Source: Candidatus Sulfopaludibacter sp. (GTDB taxonomy: Bacteria > Acidobacteriota > Terriglobia > Bryobacterales > Bryobacteraceae). Taken from it: a stretch of 39,001 nt of DNA. Under the pieces are notes generated by a model. It saw only the letters and a list, made by a program, of their open reading frames with translations. It was not told the origin of the DNA and did no database searches. The stretch lies in contig JARLGM010000046.1 of NCBI GenBank assembly GCA_031292755.1, forward strand, positions 1-39,001, written 5' to 3'. This document shows positions 1 through 8,457 of the stretch, piece by piece; the first letter of the stretch is position 1; the number at the start of each line of letters is the position of its first letter. The translations under genes were made by a program, and so were the position numbers.

Positions 1-851
1 TTGGCCGCGAGTACCAGGAACTGCGCGGCTCGCACGCTGGCGCCGTAGTTGACATACTTTTGGACGAAGTCGGGAGCGCTTTCGTCTCGTGCGCGCGTAT
101 GCCGCACCATATCCACGGCATGACGGGCGACGCTCTCGCCGATGGGCACCATGCGCACCAACTGTTGGAAGTCCAGAATCTCCTGGGCGTTGGTCACCGA
201 ATCGGCCGTTGCCACCGCGGTCACCGTGGTCAGGTCCACCACTTTCAGCTCTTCATCGGCGCTCAGGTAGTCCAGCACGGTGTTGAACAGGAAGCGGTCC
301 AACTGCGCTTCGGGCAGCGGATAGGTGCCCTCCAGTTCGATGGGGTTCTGAGTGGCCAGCACGAAAAACGGCGCGGGCAGCATATAGTTGTGGCCGCGCA
401 CCGTGCAAGCGCGCTCCTGCATGGCTTCCAGCAGGGCGCTCTGCGTCTTGGGAGGCGTGCGGTTGATTTCGTCGGCCAGCAGGATATTGCCGAAAATGGG
501 ACCCTGCACGAAAGTCCACGTGCGGCGCCGGCTCACCGGGTCCTCTTCGATGATGTCGGTGCCGGTGATATCGCTGGGCATCAGGTCGGGCGTGAACTGG
601 ATGCGCTTGAATACCAGGCCCAGGGTCTGCGCCATGGTGCGCACCAGCAGCGTTTTGGCGGTGCCGGGCAAGCCGGTAATCAAACAGTGGCCGCCCACGA
701 ACAGGGCAATCATCACCTGTTCCAGCACCTCCTCCTGTCCCACAATCACGCGGCGCACCTGCGTCACAATCTCCGCCTGCACCTGGCGGAAGCGCTCGAT
801 GCGCGCCTTAAGAACTTCCGGCTCCAACTGCTGCGTCACGGTTGTCGACAT
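1..851 (-). CDS. MoxR-family AAA+ ATPase (partial, 3' end outside window)
   Basis: MoxR ATPases are cytoplasmic AAA+ chaperone-like proteins that usually act with VWA-domain partners on metal insertion or envelope complexes. The 283 visible codons begin at ATG 851 and run off the left edge; full-length relatives are about 310-350 residues, so only the C-terminal lid is missing. Visible motifs are Walker A GLPGTAKT (about 60-67), Walker B LLADEINR (about 124-131), sensor 1 FVLATQNP (about 163-170) and the sensor 2 region GASVRA (about 270-275). It starts 48 bp after the stop of the TPR/metallopeptidase gene on the same strand and is probably the fourth gene of that operon. The VWA protein at 3946-6213 is the natural partner. 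No stop is visible because of truncation, not mutation. The family call is very secure; the substrate is unknown. Confidence 0.95.
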   Translation of the reverse strand, partial: MSTTVTQQLEPEVLKARIERFRQVQAEIVTQVRRVIVGQEEVLEQVMIALFVGGHCLITGLPGTAKTLLVRTMAQTLGLVFKRIQFTPDLMPSDITGTDIIEEDPVSRRRTWTFVQGPIFGNILLADEINRTPPKTQSALLEAMQERACTVRGHNYMLPAPFFVLATQNPIELEGTYPLPEAQLDRFLFNTVLDYLSADEELKVVDLTTVTAVATADSVTNAQEILDFQQLVRMVPIGESVARHAVDMVRHTRARDESAPDFVQKYVNYGASVRAAQFLVLAA

Positions 852-899
852 GATGATTCCATTCCTAGTTCTGTAAGTTGACGGCGAAGTTCCACTAGC

Positions 900-3032
900 T
901 TACCCTCCGCCGCTCAGTTCCAGCAACAACTTCTGGGCCGGCCGGAAACCCGGCGCCGTTTCCAGCGCCGCCAGCAACTCGTCTTTGGCCTCGCTGTCCT
1001 GATGATTCAGATGGTAGGCGCGAGCCAGGTCGAAGTGAGCCTGTGCCGGGTCGATGGGGTTGGCCGCCAACACACTCTTGAATTCCTGGACGGCCCCGCG
1101 CGCCTCGCCCGCATCGAAAAGCAGATTGCCCAATTGGCGATGCAGACCGTCGGCTTCGGGATAGATGTCGTTCAGCCGCTCCAGAACGTCCACGGCTTCC
1201 TTCTTACGATTGGCTTCCACCAGCAGCTTGCCCAACTGCATAATCGAATCCGGCGTGCGCCCGCCGGCATGCACATAGCGCAGCAACTCGTCGATGGCCG
1301 CGGGCTTGTTGCCTTTAGCGAGGTACGCGCCGGCTACCAGCTCGTACGCGCTGCCGGTTTCCACAAAATCCGGATACAGATCGCGCACCGCGGGACCGTC
1401 TTTGATCACCGTGTCGTTATCTTTCTTCGCCGCCGCTTGCGCCAGTTCCCGCATCTTCGATTTCCACTCGTCGAAGTTCTGCACCTGGTTTTTGGTGTCG
1501 GCTTCCAGCCAGACCAAAAACTCCTTGTCGAATGCGTCCGGCTCAATCTTCAGTTCCTTGCGAATCACGTCCGACGTTTTGACGTCCACGGAGAAATCGT
1601 GCAGCATGGCCAGCAGCGTGTCCCAGCCCCATTTGTTGTTGATGTAATCGCAGATGCGCCCGGCCTGGAAATAGCTGACCACCACCTGCGCCGGCGCAGT
1701 CGGATGCACAAAGCCGCGATCCAGTTCCGCAATCGACAGGAGCTGGTGATTCTTGATCGCCGAGATTTCGTCCGGTCCCAGGCGGTCGCCCCATTCCGGC
1801 GACGCGGCAGTCTCTTCGTGCACGGCCAGCCCCTCGGTGAACCAGCGCGGCACGTGCGAATCCGTCATGGTCAGCGTGAACACGTGACTCATTTCGTGCC
1901 ACAGCGTGGAAGCCCAGTGGAACTGCCCCGGCGGACGCCCCGAAGGGCTGTCCATCGCGATATCGTACCCCAGCGTTTTGCCGACGAACGTTACACCCAA
2001 TGCGCCCAGGCCCGGCATGCCCAGCGTGCGCACGGCGAAGTCTTCGTGATCGGGATACACTTCCACGCGCACCGGCATCTCCAGCTTGAGCTTGTATTTC
2101 TTTTCGTAGGTAGCGATGGAGCGCTTCATCTCCGCTTCGAAATACGGACGCAGCAGTTCCGCTTCCTTCTTATTCACCACCAATACGGTCTGATCCGTCT
2201 TAAAGGTGGTGAAGCGGTTGTAACTGTCCATCAGCTTCAGCGTATTCTTGGTGGCCGGATCCTGAAACCCGTTGTTCCAACACAGCTCGAGATCCTTGTA
2301 TGCCTCGTCATTCTGGCTGAGCCGCATCAGGTTGATGGCCAACTGCGAGCGCGCGCTCCACAGCTTGGGATCCAGTTCGATGGCCTTGCGGTAATACGCG
2401 ATGGCCTCTTCGTACCGCCGGTTCAGCATGAAGAAGTGGGCGGCAGTCTCGTAGCCCTTGGCATCGTGCGGATCCCATTTGGTTTCCTTCTTGTCCGCCA
2501 GCCAGTCCATGCTCGCCAGAATTGCCTTGGCCTGTACCGCATTGGCATCGATCACCAGCGCCTTCCTGGCCAGTTCCTCCGCGCGGCTGTTATTGTTGTC
2601 TTCCAGCGAGAGGCGCGCCAGCAGCTCGTACGCTTCCACGTAATTGGGGTCGGACTCCAGCGCTCTTTGCGCCAGCGGACCGGCCTTGCTGCCATAGTTC
2701 GCGGCTTCGATCAGCGCGAGGCCTACCAGGGCGCCGGGGTCATCCTTTTTCAGCTTCAGCGCCTCATTGAACAGGTCGCTGGCCGTTTGGATGTCTTCGG
2801 CCTTGGCGTGCTCCAGAAACAGGCGGCCCCACAAAACATGATATTCCGCGTTGTCCGGATATTTGTCCACCAGGGCCCGGAAAATGTCGTTAGCCGCCAG
2901 CAGTTCGTGCTGCTTCCACAGATCCATGGCCTGCTGCAGCGTCTGGGAGTAGACAGCCGGCGCCAAAAGCGCGGCGAAAAGAAGACCACCGGCAGCCTTG
3001 GCGGCCACCCTGTTTACCCTGGACCCCCTCAT
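900..3032 (-). CDS. Exported TPR-repeat protein with HExxH (gluzincin-like, peptidase MA-type) domain
   Basis: This 710-residue protein has an N-terminal signal peptide (hydrophobic residues about 13-28, then YSQ). TPR-like helical repeats fill about 30-260 and again about 550-700. Between them lies a metallopeptidase-like segment with HEMSH at 379-383 and a downstream glutamate in WFTEG (E400), the zinc-ligand arrangement of gluzincins such as the peptidase MA family. It probably acts in the periplasm or at the cell surface; the substrate is unknown. The start ATG overlaps the stop of the C13-like gene as ATGA (3029-3032), so translation is coupled, and the MoxR gene follows after 48 bp. Zn-peptidase activity is inferred from the motif alone. 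A scaffold role through the TPRs is equally possible. Confidence 0.88.
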   Translation of the reverse strand: MRGSRVNRVAAKAAGGLLFAALLAPAVYSQTLQQAMDLWKQHELLAANDIFRALVDKYPDNAEYHVLWGRLFLEHAKAEDIQTASDLFNEALKLKKDDPGALVGLALIEAANYGSKAGPLAQRALESDPNYVEAYELLARLSLEDNNNSRAEELARKALVIDANAVQAKAILASMDWLADKKETKWDPHDAKGYETAAHFFMLNRRYEEAIAYYRKAIELDPKLWSARSQLAINLMRLSQNDEAYKDLELCWNNGFQDPATKNTLKLMDSYNRFTTFKTDQTVLVVNKKEAELLRPYFEAEMKRSIATYEKKYKLKLEMPVRVEVYPDHEDFAVRTLGMPGLGALGVTFVGKTLGYDIAMDSPSGRPPGQFHWASTLWHEMSHVFTLTMTDSHVPRWFTEGLAVHEETAASPEWGDRLGPDEISAIKNHQLLSIAELDRGFVHPTAPAQVVVSYFQAGRICDYINNKWGWDTLLAMLHDFSVDVKTSDVIRKELKIEPDAFDKEFLVWLEADTKNQVQNFDEWKSKMRELAQAAAKKDNDTVIKDGPAVRDLYPDFVETGSAYELVAGAYLAKGNKPAAIDELLRYVHAGGRTPDSIMQLGKLLVEANRKKEAVDVLERLNDIYPEADGLHRQLGNLLFDAGEARGAVQEFKSVLAANPIDPAQAHFDLARAYHLNHQDSEAKDELLAALETAPGFRPAQKLLLELSGGG

Positions 3033-3949
3033 TGCTTGTCGAGGGCCTCCTGCACTTTGGCAAGTTCCAGCAGCAGCGCGGCCAATTGTTGTTTGTACTG
3101 TGCCGCCGGAATGGCAGCCTTGTCGTACTTCAGCTTGTCGATGGCCTGCTCGAGTTGTTCCTTGCGATCCAGCAACGGCCGCTTGGCGGGATCCTGCGCG
3201 GCAGCGGCGTTGGCGCCCAACCGCACCAGCGGGAATGCGGCTGCCAGCCGGCCTTCGCCATTTTCGGCCGATGGCCCCTTTTCACCCTCGCCTTTCCCGG
3301 TGTCCTCCAGCACGGAGTGCTCGGTGGCCAGCCGCTTCTGCGTATTGAAAAAATCCGTGGTCTTCTGCTGCGCGTAGTGGAACGCTTCCAGGGCCGAGAT
3401 GGAATCGTTCTTGTCCACGTCCGCCGCCGGGTCGCGCAACGCGTCCGCCCAATAGCGCGCGAAGACCGTAGCGTTCTTCTCCGTACCGGCTTTGGTCGCA
3501 GTAATCACCACGCGGCCGGATTTGCGCAGGAACGTGATGGAGCCGCCGCTGGAGCTGGTCATATTCACCACGCACTGCCGCGTCGCGGGAATGTGCTCCA
3601 GCAGCACAGCCAGGTCCGCGCCGCTGATGTCGGGTCCCGGAATATTGAACTTGTAATCCGTGCCGTCGTAGCTGCCGTGCCCGATCAGCATCAGCACCAG
3701 GGAATCGGTGGGCTTAGCCATCTTCGCCACATCCGCCAGCTTGGCGCGAATCTGCTCGCGCGTGGGCGCGATCAGCGTAATCACGTTGGAATCGCCGCCC
3801 GCCTTCTTCAGGCTGCTGTCGATATCGTCAGCCCACATTTTGAAGCGCTGATCGTAATCCGCTTCGCCGCCCAGTCCCGAAATGGTGACGTAAAACGTGG
3901 TGGCTTGAGCCGCCATGGCGGCAAAGAAAAGCAGGGTAGCCAGCCTCAT
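3029..3949 (-). CDS. Caspase/C13-fold protein, probably a pseudo-peptidase
   Basis: This 306-residue protein starts at ATG 3949, which overlaps the stop of the VWA gene as ATGA; a longer in-frame extension upstream only reuses VWA sequence. Residues 1-16 form a signal peptide. The body resembles the legumain/caspase fold: a hydrophobic strand leading to IGHGSYDG with the His at about 91, and a second strand QCVVNMTSSSGG at 125-136. In active C13 peptidases the second strand ends in A-C-x-S-G; here the aligned residue is Ser132, so the thiol nucleophile appears absent. An EF-hand-like loop (DVDKNDSISALE, 178-189) and a charged C-terminal helix (255-306) follow. It is co-translated with the VWA and TPR/HExxH genes. 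It could be a non-catalytic envelope component or a Ser variant; I cannot tell which. Confidence 0.78.
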   Translation of the reverse strand: MRLATLLFFAAMAAQATTFYVTISGLGGEADYDQRFKMWADDIDSSLKKAGGDSNVITLIAPTREQIRAKLADVAKMAKPTDSLVLMLIGHGSYDGTDYKFNIPGPDISGADLAVLLEHIPATRQCVVNMTSSSGGSITFLRKSGRVVITATKAGTEKNATVFARYWADALRDPAADVDKNDSISALEAFHYAQQKTTDFFNTQKRLATEHSVLEDTGKGEGEKGPSAENGEGRLAAAFPLVRLGANAAAAQDPAKRPLLDRKEQLEQAIDKLKYDKAAIPAAQYKQQLAALLLELAKVQEALDKQ

Positions 3950-6213
3950 ACTACACCCCACTTCCGTCGCAGCAGCCACTCGGCGGCGCGAATTCCCAGC
4001 ACCAGCAGAAACAGCGCCGGCATGTCCCAAAGATCCCGGGTTTCGCGCGTGGTGATTCCGGCTTCCGAATAAGCGATGTCATTCGTCAGCTTAGACGCTT
4101 CAGAGGGAGTGTAGTACCGCCCGCCGGTCTGGTCGGACAGTTTCTGCAGCAGTTCCTTGTTCTGCGAAGTATGGAAGTTCTCCGCGACACCGTCCTCGCG
4201 GCGGAAAGTAATCACGTCTTTCCCTAATTCTTCCTGCTCGCGCCCGGCGATGATATCGGCCACATACGACCCCGGCTGTTCCGCCGTCCACTCTCCACTA
4301 TAGATACCCTCTTCCAGCGGTTGGGGGGACAGTTCCAGCGTGGCGGTACTCCCGTCGGGGCTGATAAATCGCGCCTGCACCTTGGCATTCGTCACCGGCT
4401 TGAATTCCTTGTCGCGCACTTCCACGCGGATCGGCACCCGGGTATCGTCGGAGAGCACCGTCTTCGGCGTGCTCCCTACCACCGGACCCGGGGTATCCGT
4501 CACCAGATGCCGGAAGATCTGCTGCCAGAACGTGGCATGGGTCTTATCGTTGTGGTCCAGCCACATCTTCCAGCGCCAGTCGCCGCCGGTCGCGAAAAGC
4601 ACGGTGCGGCCGCGCCCGTAATTTTCCGTCACCAGCAGCGGGGATTTCTTTTTCCCCGCCGGCGTCGATTCCAGCAGCACAATCGCGCCCGGCTTAGCGT
4701 CGCCCACTTCCTGGTAGTTGGCCATCTGCGGCATCTTCCGCCAGATCTCGGCGTTCTTGGCCGGATCGTCATTCAGGCGGCAAATTACGCTCTGCGCCCC
4801 AAACATGGTCAACTGCTCGCCCGTGAAATCGCGATGGAAAGTCCCCTTGTCCCTGGGCAGTTGTGTGGGGACAAGGTCCGCCAGTTGCGAACTGGCGTAT
4901 CCGCCATCGCTCAACGACGCCCGCCCGCCCAAAAACAGCAGCCCGCCGCCGCGCCGGTCCACGAAATCCCGAATCAACTGCTGCTGCGATGCGGAGAAGT
5001 AATTCGCTTCCACACTGCCGATAATGAGCCCCTGGTACTTGAACAGGTCCTCCGCCTTGGACGGGAAGCCCTCCTGGAGCAGCGCGATCTCCTTGGCGTC
5101 CGGCGCATCCGGCGCACCCTGAATGTACGTCTTATTCTCCGTGGTGCGCAGGATGGTTTCCACTTCCATGCCTTTGTAATCGTCCAGCGCGCGCCGAATG
5201 AACTTGAAGTCCCAGCGCGGCTCGCCTTCCATGTACAGGATGCGCGGATTGCGAGCCTCCACGCTCACCAGGCGCGTAATCCGGTTGTTCGCCGTGTTCT
5301 CTTCGCCGGGCAGAGGATCGATGCCGATCTCCAGCGTCTTAGGCCCGGCCTCTCCGCAATCGAATACCATGGTCTCCGATTGCAGCGTGCCGTCCGACTT
5401 CAGCGTCACTTCCTGCGAAGCCAGCACCTTGCCGGCATCGCGAACCGTCAGCCGCGCCTTACTGCCCGAGTAGCCGTAGCTCTGGAAGGTCACCGCCGCC
5501 GTCAACTTACTCTGCGGCAGGGCGCGCGCCGGCAGAACCGCATCGGTAACTTCGATGTCCTTATCGGGATGCACCCGGCCGAACCCGATCGTATGGACCG
5601 GAATACGCTGCCGCCGGATGGCCGCCACCGTCTGGAGGTCGATTCCGCCGGCATTATCGGCGCCATCGGAAAGCATCACGATCGCACCCAACGGCAGTGA
5701 CGAGGATTCCGCCATCACCCGTTCCAGCGTGTCGCCTAATCGTGAGGCCGGCGCGGACGCCGTCACCTGGTCCGCCTTCTGAATGCGCTCCGGCTCCCGC
5801 CCGAACTCGTACAGCCGTACCTGGAACTTTTCGCCCAGGGTCTTCAGCATTCCGTTGTCCAGCAGTTTCTTCGCCGCATCCTCGCGCGTGCCGGAGGTAT
5901 CGGAGATGGCCATGCTCCGCGAATTGTCGACCAGCACAGCCACCACGTTCTGCTGGGGCCTCAGAGTCGCCACGCTCAGCGCGGGATGCCAGATCAGGAA
6001 CAGCAACACCGCCACCATGCAGCTTTCCAGCACCCAGATGGCAATGGGCCGCAAGCCGCTCAGCATGCCGTGGTTGCGCTGCACGTTCCAGAACAGCAGC
6101 GCCCCCGCACACACGATTGCCAGCGCCAGCAGCCACAGCGGCCATGGCGTCAGAAAAACAAATTGGCCTTTGTGGAACAGGCTCAACGGATATTTGAAGA
6201 GAAGTTCAAACAT
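3946..6213 (-). CDS. Membrane-anchored VWA-domain protein with glutamine-amidotransferase-like domain
   Basis: A protein of about 755 residues with two N-terminal membrane helices (about 22-43 and 57-78), then a von Willebrand A domain with MIDAS signature DNSRS (about 96-100) for metal-dependent ligand binding. An Ig-like stretch follows, then a class I glutamine-amidotransferase-like fold around 375-520 (strands LIIGSVEA and GGLLFLGG, no obvious catalytic triad). A C-terminal helix (about 728-746) returns to the membrane before a short basic tail. I start it at ATG 6213 (MFELLFKYP); an in-frame GTG at 6222 is possible and neither has a clear Shine-Dalgarno sequence. The stop overlaps the next start as ATGA. 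Its position in a MoxR operon suggests it is remodelled or loaded by that ATPase, as in other MoxR-VWA pairs. Confidence 0.88.
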   Translation of the reverse strand: MFELLFKYPLSLFHKGQFVFLTPWPLWLLALAIVCAGALLFWNVQRNHGMLSGLRPIAIWVLESCMVAVLLFLIWHPALSVATLRPQQNVVAVLVDNSRSMAISDTSGTREDAAKKLLDNGMLKTLGEKFQVRLYEFGREPERIQKADQVTASAPASRLGDTLERVMAESSSLPLGAIVMLSDGADNAGGIDLQTVAAIRRQRIPVHTIGFGRVHPDKDIEVTDAVLPARALPQSKLTAAVTFQSYGYSGSKARLTVRDAGKVLASQEVTLKSDGTLQSETMVFDCGEAGPKTLEIGIDPLPGEENTANNRITRLVSVEARNPRILYMEGEPRWDFKFIRRALDDYKGMEVETILRTTENKTYIQGAPDAPDAKEIALLQEGFPSKAEDLFKYQGLIIGSVEANYFSASQQQLIRDFVDRRGGGLLFLGGRASLSDGGYASSQLADLVPTQLPRDKGTFHRDFTGEQLTMFGAQSVICRLNDDPAKNAEIWRKMPQMANYQEVGDAKPGAIVLLESTPAGKKKSPLLVTENYGRGRTVLFATGGDWRWKMWLDHNDKTHATFWQQIFRHLVTDTPGPVVGSTPKTVLSDDTRVPIRVEVRDKEFKPVTNAKVQARFISPDGSTATLELSPQPLEEGIYSGEWTAEQPGSYVADIIAGREQEELGKDVITFRREDGVAENFHTSQNKELLQKLSDQTGGRYYTPSEASKLTNDIAYSEAGITTRETRDLWDMPALFLLVLGIRAAEWLLRRKWGVV

Positions 6214-6379
6214 GGAGTCCACATTGAGGATTCGGCGGCGCTACTGTGTAGACGTGCGTCTGGCTGCTGGGAGTTACCAACTTTCCCAGGTTGGCGGGAA
6301 GTTCGACATTGCGGACACATTCCGCGAAGCCCTCGTATATGAGTGAGGATACCACGCCCATCTAGTGGGAAATTCAACG

Positions 6380-7174
6380 CTACCGGACCGGCTGCTTCGA
6401 AAACGTCACATACGGGAAGACTTCCGGAATGTGCGAATCGTAGTGGCCGTGCCGGTTCCACGTCCAACCCACGGAGGGATCCAGCATCTCGCCGTGGCGC
6501 CCGATCTTCTCAAAACGCGAGCAATCGATGCGCCACGTATCGCCATCGTTGGGTGGCAGCGCGCGCCCTTCGGCGATCTCCGCGAGCCCCTTCCACGGAA
6601 ACGCCACTTCCACGGTCCAACCGCGGTCCGTCCTGGTCCGGCTGTTGACCACGCCGTCCACGTGTACGGCCGTCTTCAGCCCGGGAAAATCCCATTCCAG
6701 AAAGCCCCACCGTTCGCCCCGCGGATGGTGGTGCCCGCCCACCCCGTCCAGCACCAGGGTGCGCTGGGTGACAGGGTCGAACTCCGGCCGGCCGTACAGC
6801 GGGAAGCCGGGCTTATGCACATCCTTCCAGATCCAGAACACCTCGTAGACGGTGTTGAGTGCATTGATTTCGAATTCGTAGTAGGTGTCGCGTCCGCCGA
6901 TGAACAGCTCGACATCGTTTTCTTCGTAGATTTTCGAATCGCGCGCGGTCAGCGTGCCCCAGACGTCGTTTTCTTCCGCCCAGAAACCGAAATACAGGTG
7001 CTCATCGTCCCACAGCATCGCCACGCGCGTATCGAACCAGGCCGGCTCGCCGGTGACGATATCCACGAACGGCGTGGATTTCGGCGCCGCCTGCCACGAA
7101 GGCTCATCCAGCTTGCCATCGATCGCGATGGGTCCCGCCGCGCGGTAACAGGTGTATCGGGCCGGTTCGATCAT
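6380..7174 (-). CDS. CBM9-like (DOMON-type) carbohydrate-binding domain protein
   Basis: This 264-residue protein starts at ATG 7174, overlapping the lysA stop as ATGA; longer readings only recode lysA. It is almost entirely one family 9 carbohydrate-binding-like beta-sandwich: the typical opening IDGKLDEPSWQ (about 18-28), a central LWDDEHLYFGFWAEE segment, ENDVELFI, and closing GWTVEVAFPW and WRIDCSR. No signal peptide is visible, so it would be cytoplasmic, which is unusual because many relatives are exported or attached to glycosidases or cytochromes. It has no catalytic domain. The next gene downstream is the VWA operon after a gap of about 166 bp. The ligand is unknown, and the link with lysine biosynthesis may be only transcriptional. 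Confidence 0.8.
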   Translation of the reverse strand: MIEPARYTCYRAAGPIAIDGKLDEPSWQAAPKSTPFVDIVTGEPAWFDTRVAMLWDDEHLYFGFWAEENDVWGTLTARDSKIYEENDVELFIGGRDTYYEFEINALNTVYEVFWIWKDVHKPGFPLYGRPEFDPVTQRTLVLDGVGGHHHPRGERWGFLEWDFPGLKTAVHVDGVVNSRTRTDRGWTVEVAFPWKGLAEIAEGRALPPNDGDTWRIDCSRFEKIGRHGEMLDPSVGWTWNRHGHYDSHIPEVFPYVTFSKQPVR

Positions 7175-8409
7175 AGCGTCTCCCCTCGCACCAGGTCTTC
7201 CAGCCGCTCGCGGCAGCGGATAATGCGATAGCCGGCGCCTTCCACCAGCACTTCCGGCGCCCGCAGCCGCGAATTGTAATTGGACGACTGCACAAAGCCG
7301 TACGCGCCCGCCGTGCAGACCGCCACGAAATCGCCGGGCATCACGTTGGCCATCCTGCGGTCGCGCGCCAGAAAGTCTCCCGATTCGCACACCGGCCCCA
7401 CCACGTCGGCGGTCACCGGCGGCAGCGAATTCTTGCGCACGGGGACAATCTCGTGGTGCGCGTGATACAACGCCGGGCGGATCAAATCGTTCATGGCGGC
7501 ATCCACGATCACGAATTCCTTAGCGCCGTTCCGCTTGCGATATAGTACGCGCGCCAGCAGCACTCCGGCCGGCCCTACGATCGAGCGGCCCGGTTCCACC
7601 ACTACCGTGAGCCCGCAGGCGCGCAGCCGTTCGCGCACCTTTTCGATGAAGGGACCGATCGGCGGCGCGGTCTCGCCCTGATGGTAGGCCACCCCCAACC
7701 CGCCGCCCAGATCCAGATGCCGGATCGGACTACCTTCCGCGCGGAGTTGCGCCGCCAGCGCCAGCGCTTTCTCCAGCGCCTCGAAGATCGGCGCGGGATC
7801 CAGCATCTGCGACCCGATATGGCAGCTCACGCCCTCCGCCGTCAGATTCCGAAACCGCCTGGCCCGTTCGTAGACCGCCGGCGCCTCCTGAATCGCGATG
7901 CCGAATTTGTGCTGGTGCAACCCGGTGGAAATGTACGGATGGGTGGAAGCATCCACATCCGGGTTCACGCGGATGGCAAACCCCGCCTTCACCCCCAGCC
8001 GCTCGGCTTTGGCATCGATCAGCGCCAGTTCCGCTTCCGATTCGCAATTGAAGGCGTGGATGCCGTGGCCCAGCGCGTATTCCACTTCATCGGGTGTTTT
8101 GCCCACACCGGAAAAAACAACCTTGGCCGGGTCGCCGCCCGCCTGTAGCACGCGAAACAATTCGCCGCCGGACACGATATCGAAGCCCGCCCCGGCGCGC
8201 GCCAGCATCGCCAGAATCGCCAGCGACGAGTTCGCCTTCACGGCGTAGCAGACCGTGTGCGGCAAATCGCCGAACGCCTCGTCGTAAGCGCGGAAGTTCG
8301 TCAGAATCGTTTCGCTGGAGTAAACGTACGCGGGCGTGCCCACGTGAGCGGCCAAGTCGGCAAGCGGAACCTGCTCGCAGTAAAAATCATTCCCGGAATA
8401 GGCAAACAT
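7171..8409 (-). CDS. lysA: Diaminopimelate decarboxylase
   Basis: LysA decarboxylates meso-diaminopimelate to L-lysine, the last step of the DAP pathway, using PLP in the cytoplasm. The 412-residue length is normal for this fold type III enzyme. Visible hallmarks are the PLP lysine in CYAVKAN (K58), GFDIVSGGEL, the HIGSQ strand, LDLGGGLGV, EPGRS for phosphate and substrate contacts, and CESGDFLARD with the Cys of the partner-subunit active site. It begins at ATG 8409, 48 bp after the phospholipase-like gene, and its stop overlaps the CBM9-like start. An ornithine/arginine decarboxylase of the same fold is the alternative, but the CESGD motif and length favour LysA. Confidence 0.95.
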   Translation of the reverse strand: MFAYSGNDFYCEQVPLADLAAHVGTPAYVYSSETILTNFRAYDEAFGDLPHTVCYAVKANSSLAILAMLARAGAGFDIVSGGELFRVLQAGGDPAKVVFSGVGKTPDEVEYALGHGIHAFNCESEAELALIDAKAERLGVKAGFAIRVNPDVDASTHPYISTGLHQHKFGIAIQEAPAVYERARRFRNLTAEGVSCHIGSQMLDPAPIFEALEKALALAAQLRAEGSPIRHLDLGGGLGVAYHQGETAPPIGPFIEKVRERLRACGLTVVVEPGRSIVGPAGVLLARVLYRKRNGAKEFVIVDAAMNDLIRPALYHAHHEIVPVRKNSLPPVTADVVGPVCESGDFLARDRRMANVMPGDFVAVCTAGAYGFVQSSNYNSRLRAPEVLVEGAGYRIIRCRERLEDLVRGETL

Positions 8410-8457
8410 GGAAACTTCAGTTTACCTTCCGCCAGATCCATCTGCGTCCAAATCTCT

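Noticed and set aside
1002..3377. Very long plus-strand open frame (791 codons) opposite the TPR/HExxH gene
   Set aside because: It is antisense to a gene with clear domains and signal peptide; its His/Arg/Gln-rich product has no recognisable motif. Long antisense frames are expected at this G+C.
3032..5700. Long plus-strand frames opposite the C13-like and VWA genes
   Set aside because: No ribosome sites or motifs, and they cover genes with strong evidence on the other strand.
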